Assembly: GCA_964580655.1 (NCBI GenBank)
Contig: CAZOMR010000051.1
Span: forward strand, 1 to 15,470
Length of the DNA: 15,470 nucleotides
Direction of reading: 5' to 3'
Source of the DNA: CAZOMR01 sp964580655
GTDB taxonomy: Bacteria; RBG-13-61-14; CAZOMR01
Below, in pieces: positions 15,460-15,470 of this stretch. Both the position numbers and the translations under genes were made by a program. The notes beneath the pieces were generated by a model. It worked only from the letters and a program-made list of their open reading frames with translations. It was not told where the DNA came from and did not search any database. Numbering within the stretch: the stretch's first letter is position 1; each line of letters starts with the position of its first letter.

Positions 15460-15470
15460 GCTCCCAGAAT

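Larger units (their letters stand above)
15204..15470. other. Non-coding right end, AT-rich with small repeats
   Basis: No supported gene is present; short open frames here lack ribosome sites and family features. The stretch holds a CACAGAGG-type repeat just after the barrel stop, an AT-rich middle with a perfect ATTCATGAAT palindrome (15346-15355), a CCCCGGGG palindrome (15390-15397), a tandem 9-bp repeat and a small hairpin. I see no clear terminator for the barrel gene immediately after its stop. Confidence 0.5.

Overview
The window looks like a chromosomal segment from an anaerobic, diderm (Gram-negative type) bacterium. Anaerobic life is suggested by a glycyl radical enzyme with its own activase and by an ADP-forming acyl-CoA synthetase. 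A second membrane is suggested by a secreted protein ending in an Omp85-like beta-barrel. The phylum cannot be fixed from these families alone. I saw no rRNA, tRNA, CRISPR array, transposase or integrase.

All genes from about 0.07 to 7.03 kb are on the minus strand. From the left they are: an intrinsic terminator; an orphan HsdR-N-like restriction nuclease domain protein (69-926) with its own sigma70-type promoter; a six-TM voltage-gated-type ion channel (1100-1903) with an unusual selectivity filter; a glycyl radical enzyme activase (1936-2844); a large glycyl radical enzyme (2858-5473); and a uroporphyrinogen-decarboxylase-like protein with an extra N-terminal domain (5501-7027). The last three are tightly spaced. 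They read as one transcript from a near-perfect promoter at 7082-7109, whose -10 box and start site are covered by an 8-bp inverted repeat. The left 1.9 kb (nuclease and channel) is visibly more AT-rich than the rest, so those two genes may have been acquired separately.

A 432-bp divergent intergenic region (7028-7459) holds this promoter/operator, a second perfect 9-bp dyad and a weak candidate rightward promoter.

From 7460 to 15203 five genes run on the plus strand with short gaps or overlaps. They are a DUF502 membrane protein, a ROK-family sugar kinase, a fused alpha/beta ADP-forming acyl-CoA synthetase, a secreted DUF4380-like protein and a large exported protein with an Omp85-like C-terminal barrel. 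The first four are probably one operon; the fifth lies 63 bp downstream, behind a small hairpin.

In functional terms, the leftward operon likely carries out an anaerobic radical elimination or lyase reaction on an unknown substrate, with a URO-D-fold partner. The rightward operon combines sugar phosphorylation, acyl-CoA to ATP conservation and envelope proteins. A link between the two operons is plausible from their divergent layout but is not shown by sequence. The right end (15204-15470) is non-coding. It contains a CACAGAGG-type repeat, a 9-bp tandem repeat and a small terminator-like hairpin.
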